Shown: positions 36,931 to 50,799, numbered from the stretch's first letter. The stretch: 64,000 bases of DNA from Onthophagus taurus (GCF_036711975.1 NC_091973.1:6944001-7008000); one strand, 5' to 3'. The notes: generated by a model not told the origin, from the letters alone. Program-made: numbers and translations.

Positions 36931-38109
36931 TTAAAAAACAGGTACATATATAAATATATATATATAAATAAAATTGCGTTTGTATGTATCTCGAAAATAA
37001 AAAAAAATGATGAAAGTTTTCAAAGTACAATACGATCCTTGAACAAATAAGACCTTTGAACATAAGGCAAAGTATATGTTGTTGTTGTGAAAACGCGGTG
37101 GCCTGTCCGTTTACATTTGGTATGCAGTTCTTTTTTTATAAATAATAATACATATAAAACGTGTAGACGTGCAGCGTGATGGAAAGTGATGTAAATTTTT
37201 AACTTCCAAAGTTTATATGAAATGCTTTGGCAACTCAGCAGGATAATTTTTAATTTTTATTATTTTATTTTGTCCGTTTCTTGTGTAGATTTTTTTGTGC
37301 GATTCATCCACTGTTCCGCTTTATTTAGTTATTGTTACTACGGATCTTGTAATTAAATAGGAATTATTTTCGTATACGTTATTGTCGTGTTAATGCAACA
37401 TCTAGTGTATTATATAGTTATTTTTCCTGTAGTTTGAATACTTTCTATTATAATAGTTCGATATCGAATGATGTAAATAATTTCCATTTTACATAAAATA
37501 ATTCTTTTATTAGTATATCTTTCGAGTATTATTATTATTATTATATATATTTTTGTTTATTATAACATCGACAGGAAAAATTTTACCTAGCGAATATGAG
37601 GTTAATCTTTTTTTTAATTTCTATATAAATAAATAATATAATAACTGAGCGGAAACACCTTGAAAATATACGAAAATTATGATAATGTAATCAAAACTAG
37701 GTACATTTCCGTTATGGCCACACTATCGTAGTTGCGATGTGTATAATTAATAAAACAGCATTTATAAAAAGACTTTTTTGAATAGATTCTTCTTTAATTT
37801 TCCGTTTTTAGTTCCTTAGAATAAACCTCTCAAAAACAAAATCGATCAAATTATAAATTATTCTTTCAATTATTAAAAAAATTAATCTAAAAAGTATCTA
37901 TAGGTACTGGGTGGTGCGGTGTTGAGTATGCCTGATGAAATTTTCGTTTTAATTCTTATTTTTATTTGAAATTTTCATTTTTTATCCATTTTCTCCGTCC
38001 TCTCCCCAATTTTAACGGTTTTTTCCATTACCCATTTTTTTGTATGTGGTATAATTGTGCGAATGCTTTATATATGTCCCTTATGATTAAATAAATGTAC
38101 AAAAGAAAT

Positions 38110-39410
38110 ACCAACCGTGGTGTTTTTTATATTATCAGTTGTTACTTCTATGTAAAGAAAAAAATGAGACCGTATTTTTGTTTTCGTATACGATGCAATA
38201 TATTCACAAAGTGAAACAAAACAACTCACGAGACACCCACTTTTTAGCTATTATTGTTCTATTGAGGGAAGTGAAGCGACATAATTGACAAGAAACGTAA
38301 AAGTAAATATACTTTAATTATGGACTCTCAAAAAAATGAGCAAAGTAGTGGATCATACGGTAGATTTTGAGAAATATGTAGTTTAAAATATGTGGTGATA
38401 TTTTTCTGGCTGTAGGTAATACTCTCAATTAATTAATTAATTAGTGTAACTATAATTACATAATTTGTAATTAAGTAAGTATTATATATATATATATAGT
38501 ATACATATATATTTTATATATATATATAAAATTTATTTTTAACTATGATTATTAATATTATTGTTCGTTCGTTATATCGAATATTATTATTTCGTTTCTT
38601 TACTTGATTACAAAATATAGTATTGAAGACATGGTAGTATTTGAACAGTTTTTTTGCCATTTCAAGATTTTCTCAAATAATGGAAGAAGCACGCTGAGTA
38701 AAAGTAAAAAAACCTTCCATTATTTGTGAACAAATGTTTTTATTGTTCTCATTTTTATATTTTTCAAAACTAAAACAAAAAAAGAAACTCGTATACTGTA
38801 AATTAGTAATCTAGCTTTGGTAAGAATATAAAGCTGTACAAATAAAAATAAATGTATAATGTTTCCAATGCATCATACGGTTTTATTACGTCAATACTAT
38901 TTTCAAATCAAGTTGTTTAATATTCTTAAATAAAAAATCTGAAATAGACTTAAAAATGAGGACACCTCAAAAAGAGCGAGAGAGAAATGCTTGTTTGGTT
39001 GCGTACCACAAAGGAATAAAAAGTCGAGATATAATAATAGACGTGTAAAACGAGAGAGTTAACATTGAAAACGGAATAGCATGGAGAAAAATAAGCGTTG
39101 CTCAGTCAGTCAGTTCTGCCTGTCTATCAGCCAGAACGTGCTGACTACGTTTTTGAGTCGTTTTTCGCTTCGCCATTCGATTTTAAAACGTGTAAATGTG
39201 AGAATCGTAATCTTTATTTATCGGCACGTTTCACAATCAACTATCAGTTTTTCCCATCAAATATCGAACCTCGGCTTCTGTTTAAATCAATTTCGTAGTG
39301 AACGATCTTAGTATTTTCAATTTAAGTGAAAAATTTACCAAATCAAATTTTTATATATCGTATCATGGACGTGACGATATTTGTGTTTTTGGAAGTACAA
39401 CAACGTGACA
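38110..39410. other. intergenic spacer between osa and the SLC16 gene; leader of the latter
   Basis: AT microsatellites (38485-38532) and an inverted pair CAAATAATGGAAG/CTTCCATTATTTG (about 38675-38730) are seen. The last few hundred bases before 39411 are probably promoter and 5' leader. No coding sequence recognised. Confidence 0.5.
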
Positions 39411-42400
39411 ATGTCTGAGAAAAACAATTCTAGGAAAGAAAATGAATCAAAAAAAATTAAACGAGGTAAGTTAAAAAATTTAAAGAAAAGCTTTGTGTTT
39501 ATAAACTCTTTGTCCTTGTTTTGTGTACACAAAGAGTGATGGTTTTTCTTGTGGTTTTTCCCAGAAAGGTTTAATAGCGTTTAACTTCGACCCGCTTTTA
39601 TCCAGTTCTAACTGAAACAAACATTAAATGCAATTGAAGTGCAGTTTAATTTATCGGTACAGATAAATATTTTCGAAATCGTTAAAATGATTTAAAAAAT
39701 TTCAAACAATCTGGAATGTCTTAATTGTACAAACATTGTTGAAAAATTTTAAAAATGATTAAGCGTTTTAAAATTTAATCAACATCCTTTAATCATTATT
39801 CACCAACAAAAATCGAATATTTCTTTGTTTTAAGGTAATAAAAAAATCTTTTTATTTACGGTTTGATATTGCTTACTTTAATGTGTGGTGACTCCTTATC
39901 ATATGCATGATTCACTTATATATCCGCGTGGGTAATATTTGATATAAAGTTACAATCTCAAAAGGAACAATAATAAAGAAAGTAATACATTATGGAAAGT
40001 TTTTGATTAAAACTGTACAGTTAACTACATCGGTATTGATTTTTCCACTGACATATTCGGTAAGTGAACGAAAAACACGAGGAATAGGCCGAACATGGTT
40101 TGGTTTCCGCGGAAAATTTCCACGTGTATGAAGAGAAAAAAACGATTGACAATCTTAAAAGAGTTTCAAAATAAATCAGATTTAGTTTGTTGTTAATAAG
40201 TTTTGACCCAATCGATTTTGATTAAAATAACAATTAAATAATGAGTTGTAAGATACGAAGATGAACTCGACGAGTAAATTTAAAAATGTACAAAAAATAA
40301 AGAACCATCGGGTAATGACTTTGTTTACTTGGAAAGAAACGAGGTTCAATGTCAACGATTGTAAAAAGGTAATATTCATTGTGTATATTTGTTCGGATGC
40401 CAAATGAAAAATACAAATCGTAAATATCAACATTTAATATCGATAACATTTTTTATCAATACTCGTATAATTTTTTCTAAAGGTGTCTCAATCAAAGAAA
40501 GTAATGAGAAAAATATGCGGAATTGGAAATTAGTACCACCGGATGGAGGATGGGGTTGGTTGGTCCTTTTTGGGGCCACGTTAGTAAACATCCTCATTCC
40601 AGGAACCGTTAAATCGTTTGGCGTACTTTTCGTCGAATTTCTTGAAGTATTTGATGCTGGACCTTCTGCAGCCGCTTGGATACCAGCTTTATGTTACTTC
40701 CTTTACAGCTCTTTAGGTAAATACATTTCATTTATTTTTAATTTTTTCTAATTATTTTATTTTATTTTATTTTTAGGCCCATTATCGAGCATACTTTCAC
40801 TCAAATATTCTTATAGAACTGTTACTCTTATTGGTGGAACATCTTCTGCTCTTGGTATGATCATTAGCTTTTATGCTGATTCTGTTAATTATCTTTATAT
40901 AAGGTAAGAAGGAAATGAATTAACACACTCAAGTATTATTTTTGTCTTCACCTCTATCAAGTCCCTTTGCAGTCTTTACGCAAATTCTGCTCATCATTAG
41001 TTTGCGAGCGATACTTTTCTATTATTTTTTCGATATTCCATATAGTTTCGCGGAAAATCGCGATTTAGTTGGACTCCATGCGGGGAGAGGAGGAAAAGAT
41101 GGTCCTGGTGTGTGTTCCAGAGACAGGACGTCGCGCCTTATTCCTTTATGTGGGTAAGATAAAGGCGCGACGTACTGTCTGGAACGCACCATCTTTTCCG
41201 ATTGAACGAAAAGGGATATTTTATCGATATCTTCGCATATCGATCTCTTGACTTTTGGACTAAAATTTCATTTCATAATATTATATTATTTACTTACAAT
41301 ATTTATTTATGTAGGGTTGCGCTAAAATTCAAGGTCATTTCTTTATGAAGTATTTTTAAACTACTATCGGTGCGAAAAGTCAAGGCCCCTCACTTTAGAG
41401 ATCGATATCTCGGCAACCACTCGATAAAAAAGATTGCAACAAAGTTTGTTGTAATCACTGAATATTTTTACATAACATATGTTAATTTAATAACTTTCGG
41501 ATCATCGGTTTTCTTTTTATCGGGAGTTAAATCGATTTTTTACGTTACCGGCGACTTTATCCACTTTGCGATTTTTTTTCTCAAAAACTATGGGACGAAA
41601 GAATTTCAATTTTGAACGGGTGGGTAGCTTGATGTGTTCTTAATAAGGGGCATAATTTATTTTTTCGATATTCCATATAGTTTCGCGGCGGAAAATCGCG
41701 ATTTAGTTAGACATCATGCGGGGTGAGGAGGAAAAGATGGTCCTGGTGTGTGTTTCAGAGACGGGACGTCGCGCCTTATTTCTTTATGTGGGTAATATAA
41801 AGGCGCGACGTACTGTCTGGAACGCACCATCTTTTCCGATTGGACGGAAAAGGATATTTTATCGATATCTAAAGTGAAGGGCCTTGATTTTTGGCACGGA
41901 TAGTAGGGTTAGCCTAAAATTTAATTTCTTTATATTGTATTATTTACTTACAATATTTATTTATGTAGGGTTGCGCTAAAATTCAAGGTCATTTCTTTAT
42001 GAAGTATTTTTAAACTACTATCGGTGCGAAAAGTCAAGGCCCCTCACTTTAGAGATCGATATCTCCGCAACCGCTCGATAAAAAAGATTGCAACAAAGTT
42101 TGTTGTAATCACTGAATATTTTTACGTAACATATGTTAATTTGAGAACTTTAGGATCAGCGGTTTTCTTTTTATCGCGAGTTAAATCGATTTTTTACGTT
42201 ACCGACGACTTTATCCACTTTGCGATTTTTTTTCTCAAAAACTATCTGACGAAAGAATTTCAATTTTGAACGGGTGGGTAGCCTGATGTGTTCTTAATAA
42301 GGGGTATATTTTATTTTTTTGATGTTCCATATAGTTTCGCGGCGGAAAATCGCGATTTAGTTAGACATCATGCGGGGTGAGGAGGAAAAGATGGTCCTGG

Positions 42401-45400
42401 TGTGTGTTTCAGAGACGGGACGTCGCGCCTTATTTCTTTATGTGGGTAATATAAAGGCGCGACGTACTGTCTGGAACGCACCATCTTTTCCGATTGGACG
42501 GAAAAGGATATTTTATCGATATCTAACGTGAAGGGCCTTGATTTTTGGCACGGATAGTAGGGTTAGCCTAAAATTTAATTTCTTTATATTGTATTATTTA
42601 CTTACAATATTTATTTATGTAGGGTTGCGCTAAAATTCAAGGTCATTTCTTTATGAAGTATTTTTAAACAACTATCGATGCGAAAAGTCAAGACCCCTCA
42701 CTTTAGAGATCGATATCTCCGCAACCGCTCGATAAAAAAGATTGCAACAAAGTTTGTTGTAATCACTGAATATTTTTACGTAACATATGTTAATTTGAGA
42801 ACTTTAGGATCAGCGGTTTTCTTTTTATCGCGAGTTAAATCGATTTTTTACGTTACCGGCGACTTTATCCACTTTGCGATTTTTTTTCTCAAAAACTATC
42901 GGACGAAAGAATTTCAATTTTGAACGGGTGGGTAGCTTGATGTGTTCTTAATAAGGGGCATAATTTATTTTTTCGATATTCCATATAGTTTCGCGGCGGA
43001 AAATCGCGATTTAGTTAGACATCATGCGGGTTGAGGAGGAAAAGATGGTCTTGATGTGTGTTCCAGAGACAGGACGTCGCGCCTTATTTTTTTATATGGG
43101 TAAGATAAAGGCGCGACGTACTGTCTGGAACGCACCATCTTTTCCGATTGGACGGAAAAGGATATTTTATCGATATCTAAAGTGAGGGGCCTTGATTTTT
43201 GGCACGGATAGTAAGGTTGGACTAAAATTTCATTTCTTAATATTGTATTATTTACTTACAATATTTATTTATGTAGGGTTGCGCTAAAATTCAAGGTCAT
43301 TTCTTTATGAAGTATTTTTAAACTACTATCGGTGCAGAAAGTGAAGGCCCCTCACTTTAGAGATCGATATCTCCGCAACCGCTCGATAAAAAAGATTGCA
43401 ACAAAGTTTGTTGTAATCACTGAATATTTTTACGTAACATATGTCAATTTGATAACTTTCGGATCAGCGGTTTTCTTTTTATCGCGAATTAAATCGATTT
43501 TTTACGTTACCGGCGACTTTATCCACTTTGCGATTTTTTTTCTCAAAAACTATCGGACGAAAGAATTTCAATTTTGAACGGGTGGGTAGCCTGATGTGTT
43601 CTTAATAAGGGTGCATAATTTATTTTTTCGATATTACATATAGTTTCGCGGCGGAAAATCGCGATTTAGTTAGACATCATGCGGGGTGAGGAGGAAAAGA
43701 TGGTCCTGGTGTGTGTTTCAGAGACGGGACGTCGCGCCTTATTTCTTTATGTGGGTAATATAAAGGCGCGACGTACTGTCTGGAACGCACCATCTTTTCC
43801 GATTGGACGGAAAAGGATATTTTATCGATATCTAAAGTGAAGGGCCTTGATTTTTGGCACGGATAGTAGGGTTAGCCTAAAATTTAATTTCTTTATATTG
43901 TATTATTTACTTACAATATTTATTTATGTAGGGTTGCGCTAAAATTCAAGGTCATTTCTTTATGAAGTATTTTTAAACAACTATCGATGCGAAAAGTCAA
44001 GACCCCTCACTTTAGAGATCGATATCTCCGCAACCGCTCGATAAAAAAGATTGCAACAAAGTTTGTTGTAATCACTGAATATTTTTACGTAACATATGTT
44101 AATTTGAGAACTTTAGGATCAGCGGTTTTCTTTTTATCGCGAGTTAAATCGATTTTTTACGTTACCGGCGACTTTATCCACTTTGCGATTTTTTTTCTCA
44201 AAAACTATCGGACGAAAGAATTTCAATTTTGAACGGGTGGGTAGCTTGATGTGTTCTTAATAAGGGGCATAATTTATTTTTTCGATATTCCATATAGTTT
44301 CGCGGCGGAAAATCGCGATTTAGTTAGACATCATGCGGGTTGAGGAGGAAAAGATGGTCTTGATGTGTGTTCCAGAGACAGGACGTCGCGCCTTATTTTT
44401 TTATATGGGTAAGATAAAGGCGCGACGTACTGTCTGGAACGCACCATCTTTTCCGATTGGACGGAAAAGGATATTTTATCGATATCTAAAGTGAGGGGCC
44501 TTGATTTTTGGCACGGATAGTAAGGTTGGACTAAAATTTCATTTCTTAATATTGTATTATTTACTTACAATATTTATTTATGTAGGGTTGCGCTAAAATT
44601 CAAGGTCATTTCTTTATGAAGTATTTTTAAACTACTATCGGTGCAGAAAGTGAAGGCCCCTCACTTTAGAGATCGATATCTCCGCAACCGCTCGATAAAA
44701 AAGATTGCAACAAAGTTTGTTGTAATCACTGAATATTTTTACGTAACATATGTTAATTTGATAACTTTCGGATCAGCGGTTTTCTTAATGTGTATTATCT
44801 ATTGTCTATCGGACGAAAGAATTTCAATTTTGAAAGGGTGGGTAGCTTGATGTGTTCTTAATAAGGGGTATGTTTTATTTTTTCGATGTTCCATATAGTT
44901 TCGCGGCGGAAAATCGCGATTTAGTTAGACATCATACGGGGAGAGGAGGAAAAGATGGTCCTGGTGTGTGTTCCAGAGACAGGACGTCGCGCCTTATTTC
45001 TTTATGTGGGTAAGATAAAGGCGCGACGTACTGTCTGGAACGCATCATTTTTTCCGATTGGACGGAAAAGGATATTTTATCGATATCTTCGATCTCTAAA
45101 GTGAGGGGCCTTACTTTAGAGATCGATATCTTCGCAACCGCTGGATAAAAAAGATTGCAACAAAGTTTGTTGTAATCACTGAATATTTTTACGTAACATA
45201 TGTTAATTTGATAACTTTCGGATCAGCAGTTTTCTTTTTATCGCGAGTTAAATCGATTTTTTACGTTACCGGCGACTTTATCCACTTTGCGATTTTTTTT
45301 CTCAAAAACTATCGGACGAAAGAATTTCAATTTTGAAAGGGTGGGTAGCTTGATGTGTTCTTAATAAGGGGTATGTTTTATTTTTTCGATGTTCCATATA

Positions 45401-47028
45401 GTTTCGCGGCGGAAAATCGCGATTTAGTTAGACATCATGCGGGGTGAGGAGGAAAAGATGGTCCTGGTGTGTGTTCCAGAGACGGGACGTCGCGCCTTAT
45501 TTCTTCATGTTGATAAGATAAGGCGCGACGTACTGTCTTGAACGAACCATCTTTTCCGATTGGTCAAAAATTTAATTTTTTATATTGTATTATTTACTTA
45601 CAAGATTTATTTAATGTTAATTCTTTTTTTTATAGTTATGGAATATTGGTTGGAACAGGAGCTGGATTGGCGTTTCCACCCACCGTGTATATAGTAACAA
45701 ATTATTTTGAAAGATTACGCGGATTAGCAAATGGAATATGCATATCTGGATCAGCGATCGGTTCAATAATTTTACCACCACTTTTAAGAATACTTTTAAC
45801 GAATTATGGTTACCGAGGTGCGGTATTAATAATGGGTGGAGTAACGTTAAACGTTTGGGTTGCGGCTCTTTTCTATGAACCCGTTGAAAAGCACATGATA
45901 AAAGTGCCAAAAAATACGGATAAAATCATCGAAGAAGATGAAGAAGAAGAACCGGAAGATCATCCGTTGTTTCGTCCAACGTTCCAACTTAGTAGCGATG
46001 ATCAAAGCGGTTTAAACTTAACTAGAAACAATTCTTTCGCGGATACAACTCAAGATTCGTTTTTTCGAAGTCCAAGCACGAAGGAACGTAAAATAAGCGC
46101 GACATCTAAAGGTGAATTAACGAGAGTAAGAAGCGGCGCTGCTTTAAGAAGTAATAAAAATAGTTCTTCCGGTTTGAGTTATTTAAATAGTACTTCCGGT
46201 TTAGATGCGGTACCGGAAAATGAGATTCAAAATAAATTGTTAAACGTAAAACGAAGTCGAACGCCGAAAAGAAGTCCGTCAACAAGTTCGTTTCAATACG
46301 TTTCGACACCATATCACGGAAGTACATTAACGTTACAACCGGAAATGATCGCGAGTACATTTAGTTTAAAATCGGCTGCCAAAGACGAAGTGAAACCAAA
46401 AAACAAATTATTTGATATCACGCTATTAAAAGATCCCGTTTATTTAATTATTTTAATTTCAAATTGTACAAACGCTATAAGTTATACAAATTTTATTATT
46501 TTATTACCATCGTATGCGTTAGTATTAGGTTTTGGTAAAGATAGCGGTGCACTGTTGCTCTCTATTGTATCCGCTTTTGATTTAGCTGGAAGAATTGGTG
46601 GTTCAGCTTTATCAGATTTACCAATAATACCAAAAGAAGCTTATTTTATCGGTGGTCTTTTAATAAGTGGAATATCTTTAGCATTATTGCCGTTAGCAAG
46701 TGATATTAAAGTAATTTGGGGTATTTGCGGTATATTCGGTTTAGCTTCCGGCATTTACGTCGGTGTCACAGCTGTTATAATGGCGGATTTGCTCGGTACC
46801 GAACGCATACAATCATCGTATGGTATTTCATTATTCGTTAACGGATTAATACAATTAGTTGGCCCGCCGCTTTGCGGTTTATGGATCGAAAAAACCAATT
46901 CTTATTCGTCGCTTTTTTCCTCTTTGGGTGTCGTTTTGATTATTGGTGCTTCAATTTGGGGACTATTACCATTTGTTAAGCGTGACAATCGGGACACCAA
47001 TCAAGAGGAAACCACTACCGAATGTTGA
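39411..47028 (+). CDS. monocarboxylate transporter-like MFS protein (SLC16 family), four coding exons
   Basis: Exons 39411-39465, 40483-40716, 40777-40903 and 45636-47028 join in phase to give 602 residues. The N-terminal signature PPDGGWGW, the SLC16 hallmark before TM1, is followed by LVLFGATLVNILIPGTVKSF. TM2-TM6 continue through exon 4 (GILVGTGAGLAFPPTVYIVT; NYFERLRGLANGICISGSAI). A ~170-residue Ser/Arg-rich cytoplasmic loop separates the halves. TM7-TM12 begin KLFDITLLKDPVYLIILISN and end LLPFVKRDN. SLC16 proteins carry monocarboxylates or related small substrates with protons; the substrate here is unknown. The start ATG 39411 is supported by phase-matched splicing, though Met at 40516 (MRNWKLVPPDGG) is an alternative. 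Intron 3 (4.7 kb) is nearly all satellite B. Poly(A) candidate 47122-47127. Confidence 0.93.
41022..45566 (+). repeat. satellite family B, ~654-bp monomer (about 7 copies) in the SLC16 intron
   Basis: The marker GTCAAG.CCCCTCACTTTAG recurs at about 41380, 42034, 42688, 43342, 43997 and 44651, a 654-base period. Each monomer contains a ~550-bp unit with inverted ends (CTACTATCGGTGCGAAAAGT and its inverse GGCACGGATAGTAG) joined by a ~105-bp spacer, so the satellite looks like a tandemly amplified MITE. Copies from 42678 and from 43987 are almost identical over two monomers (1309-base block duplication). The copy at 44641 has an internal deletion near 44786. The repeated 81-codon open frame is a by-product of the repeat. 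Confidence 0.95.
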
Positions 47029-48027
47029 GTTTCGGACAAATTAAATATACAGGGTGTTTATTTACGACTTAACATTCGTACTTCCAAATAATTAAAAATT
47101 ATTTTATTCTCTAAAAGTTAAAATAAACACTTGTTTTTGTAAAACAAAATATAAGTTATTAAAGTTACCATTTTTTTTTTAGTACGAATTAATTATTTTA
47201 ACGCAATTTTGTAGTTCAAAAAATCTCGAAAAAATCTTTTTGTGTTCCTGCCATGTTTAACTTATATTTTGTATTTTATAGTATTGTTCAAATTTATTTT
47301 AAATTAATTTTAATTATATTTTATTAATCTATTTGAAGATTCTGTATTGTTTAATAGGGGTGTGGCAAAAAGGAGGGGTGACTTTGAAACAAATGCGTAA
47401 CTATACTGTCTTTTGTTCCTTGGCGCTATGTGGTAGCATAATAATTGTAAGAATTTCCCTCCCTAAATCTTATTAATCGTTTCAACCCTTACTTTCTGCC
47501 ACATCATATATATATAAATAATAAAATATGTTATTTAATTCGTTGAAACAATTATTTTTAATAATTATAACTAAATCCTATAATAAACTGCGGGAGACAA
47601 TATCTATAAAAAAGTGGACATAGCATATCTCCTAGTCGTGATATATAAAGCGATTAATAGGACCAAAGACGTGAAAAAAAGTGAATGTTACCGTCCAAAA
47701 AATGAAAAGAATATAATTCCTTGCCAATTGATTATCTTTATATCTATGTCTTCCGTAGTGGAATGCTTTTAATTAACATATTTAATTTATAACATTGTTT
47801 TAGTGGTACAGTATTGTGCATATTCAACTTTATTAGTACTTTATTAATTAATAATTCAATTTTTAAAATAATATATGTATTTATATATATTTATGTAATC
47901 ATTTACACCATTAATTAATCCATTGATTTACAAAACTGTGTTATAGTATAACATATTAATGTATTTAAAAAAATGAGTCATTATAAGTTTTCTAAAATTT
48001 AAAAACCTATTTTATTTAAACATCCAT

Positions 48028-48570
48028 TTATGTTGGTTTCCACATAACCAGTTGCATTTTTCTGTTTAATTCTTCTAAGATAACAGCACATTGATTTTGC
48101 TTTTCAATACTTAGACCTAACATAACATCATCTTCTTCTTCCTCCTCTTTTTTCACCTTTTTCCTTCTGGGTTTTGACGCATCCCTTTTACTGCCATCTT
48201 CATCATTCTCACATTCGCTATTCCTTGCTTTTGTCTTAAACAAACCCCTCTTAAGCAAATCACTCATAATTACCATAGGATATAATAACAATCTATTTTA
48301 CCTTCTTAATTTGTTTATCATATTCTAATATATCGTAATAATCGGGTTTTTCGCGACGAACACGCTGAGTTCTACGTCGATCATCCGATTGTGATAAAAC
48401 TTTGCTCGTTCGTCTTGCATTGAAAAATGAATACCCACAAGGGCATGCTTTGCACGCCACTGGTACCTAATCGTATCGTATTTAAAACATTTCGTAACGA
48501 AATTTGATATTGTACTTACTTGCTGTTCACATTTCGGGCAACCTTTGGCTATCATCTTATGTTTTGGCAT
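48028..48570 (-). CDS. C16orf87/UPF0547-like small zinc-ribbon protein (three exons)
   Basis: Exons on the minus strand: 48570-48520 (MPKHKMIAKGCPKCEQQ), 48466-48302 (VPVACKACPCGYSFFNARRT...RRTQRVRREKPDYYDILEY) and about 48249-48028. The total is near 145 residues; human C16orf87 is 154. CPKC and CKACPCG supply Cys pairs of a zinc ribbon. RRTQRVRREKPDYYD is the family's second conserved block. The end (CAVILEELNRKMQL) matches the conserved '.AEINRKI..Q' tail. A Lys/Arg- and Glu-rich linker suggests a nuclear protein. Function is unknown. The acceptor of exon 3 is uncertain (48249 or 48234). A minus-strand AATAAA (48011-48016) follows the stop closely. Confidence 0.85.
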
Positions 48571-49730
48571 TATATTTCATAACCATATCATTTGACAGTA
48601 AATTATTTTGATAATATAGCGTAGAATTAACTTGGAAGATCTCTGCATTATCGGCGAAAATTAAAATTACATCTCCCTCTATCCGAGAAAGGTAGAATTA
48701 AATTCAAAATTATTGTAGGAATCTCTTAAAAAATATAAATATTACATTATACGATGAAATACAGATGGCGCTGATTTAGAAAACTTAAAAAAATTGTTCT
48801 TAGATGTCACAGTATTATTTATGTTGGTCAAGCTTGTTTTTAAATCACTTAGATCGATATAAACTAAATACACAAGAGATGAAATAAAAGTGAATTTGAT
48901 GCGTATCCTATAAACCCCTCACATGGTGAGGATTTAATGGAGGCTGTCAAAGGCAGCTTTTGTGAAAAGGGCTTTTCGCGCGATAGGTGCTATTAGAAAA
49001 TTAGGGAAGGGTAGATTTGCAGATTAGGACGACATATCATTAGTCGTTCAGTCGTTAGGGAAAGGGACGCGTTAAAAAAATCGAGATCAATCCTATTAAA
49101 TACGAGGACGAGACATCAATCCGAACAAGGGCAAGAGGAATTGAAGAGTACTTGAAGATCCTTTTAGGAAAGCCGCTGGTATAAAACTCGCGTAAACCTC
49201 GTATGAGTCTGTATAATTGGATGACACGCACAGATCAACTCGTATATGTAATACATTTACAAGTTAAAAAATTTTTATGCAAAAATATAATTATATGTAT
49301 ATGAACAAAATAAAAGAAAATTTCCACATCAAAAGCACTACCCGTAAAAATAACGACAGCTCTTCCGATAAAATCAAAGGTCCCGACGTCGAGGGCGTCA
49401 TCACAAAGAAATTCAAATTTCCAACTCGGTGGGCGAATCCGCATGAATTTATTACGACTTCGTCTACCGACGGTTCTCCCCACGTTTTTTTTTTTTCAAG
49501 AAACTCCAATATTTTTTCATTCGGCAATTCGCTTTTTTTTTCTCTTTCACGAGTGGTTAATAACTTCTTCAAGCCCCCATTTTCTGAACCACTTCGTCTC
49601 TAACTCTATATTAAATAACTTCAAAACCTTTATAATACGATAAGTGTCCATTAAATCATATTTAATTTTACATTCTTTGATATTAAGTGTTTATGCATTT
49701 GGGTGTTATAAGGAACATAGATATATACAG
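48571..49730. other. intergenic DNA, no gene recognised
   Basis: Open frames at 49277-49603 and 49291-49572 overlap on opposite strands, lack family motifs and are rich in low-complexity runs. The 49485-49545 segment is T-rich. I see nothing further that I can support. Confidence 0.5.
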
Positions 49731-49734
49731 TGTC

Positions 49735-49858
49735 TTAATTAATTATCGTACCCGACGTCATAATATGCAACCAATAACGCGATTAGCGTATTGCAATACG
49801 AATATTGTGATATTGGTTGCATCTTGTAATGATGACGTCGAGCACGATAATTAATTAA
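49735..49858. mobile_element. hairpin MITE (family H), complete copy
   Basis: The arms TTAATTAATTATCGT and ACGATAATTAATTAA continue inward through GACGTCAT/ATGACGTC and TATGCAACCAATA/ TGATATTGGTTGCAT to a small GCGTATTGCAATACG centre. The whole ~124 bases fold as one hairpin. Related copies occur at 56165-56240 and 56976-57047, with half copies near 57793 and 61617. Confidence 0.8.
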
Positions 49859-50079
49859 CACTCATTTTTGATCGTTTTGTGCTTACGTGTACAAAATGTA
49901 CTTGAATGTAAGGTATCTCAACTTAAATCTGAAGTATCTCGAATGAAGTGGAAGCTAATAAATTTTTTTTTTGTCTCAATACGAAATCTTGTTTATTTTG
50001 TAAAAATAAGATTAATGTTAAATTAATTAATATTATAATTTTGCAGAAAATAAGAAAGAGTGTTCACATTGAGAGATCA

Positions 50080-50752
50080 GCATGAAATGATCACCAAGAA
50101 AATTTGTAGTTAGAAAGTTAGTCGAGAGAGGCGGCCAGTCGAAGGGCAGGTGTAGTAACTGAGCAAGCGCCGTCAAAGAATCGGGAATCGACAAACGAAC
50201 AGCTGCAGATCCCCGGGGACCCTGCTAACTAGGTACCCGGTATAAGCACCGCCCCTGCCGCGTTCCTGCCCTGGAAGAGGCCAACGAGCCGTTCGCCGAT
50301 TGGTGGCACGGAAATAACCTAAAGTGAGCACATCCTTTGGACGATGCCATTGGTTGTATAGAACCATACTGGGTCCGCTGGATCCTCTATTCCAAAGATA
50401 CACCTATTTGCCCTTTGGATACTCAAGTGGGGATCGCGTTGGACCACCAGCTAACGGTTACTCGTCGTTCCTTGGCTCCTTGGTCCTTTGCTCTTCCCGC
50501 AGCCTTCTGACCTTCGACCTTCGAATTCATCCAATATGTGCTAAAAAACCAAAATGCGATAAATCAGGAAATATTTTCAAAAACGCCGCGTTATTTTTGC
50601 GTTTCAAAGTGGTGATTCGAGACATCAGTGAAAAACAGTTTTTATTATTTCAGTTCAATTAATGTTGATGTGCACTTTAGTTTATCCTTGGTTTATTATT
50701 AACAACCTGGGGTTTTAAAAACTTGATGCTTGCGGGTTACACATTTAAGGTA
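50080..50752 (+). promoter_or_regulatory. isolated GC-richer island, candidate promoter and first exon of an unidentified gene
   Basis: About 50090-50540 is markedly richer in G+C than the satellite-filled flanks. It is followed by a strong donor (ACATTTAAG|GTAAGT, about 50751). No protein is recognisable in any frame; open frames on both strands (50173-50403, 50324-50662) look random. It could be a leader exon of a gene whose coding part lies to the right of the window, or an unrelated relic. Confidence 0.3.
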
Positions 50753-50799
50753 AGTTTTTAGGTCTTTATAAAAATATATTTTTGTTGGAGACGAGGTCA

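Noticed and set aside
41370-44850. Six repeated open frames of about 81 codons in satellite B
   Set aside because: They repeat with the 654-bp period, lack a family match, and simply reflect stop-free stretches of the monomer.
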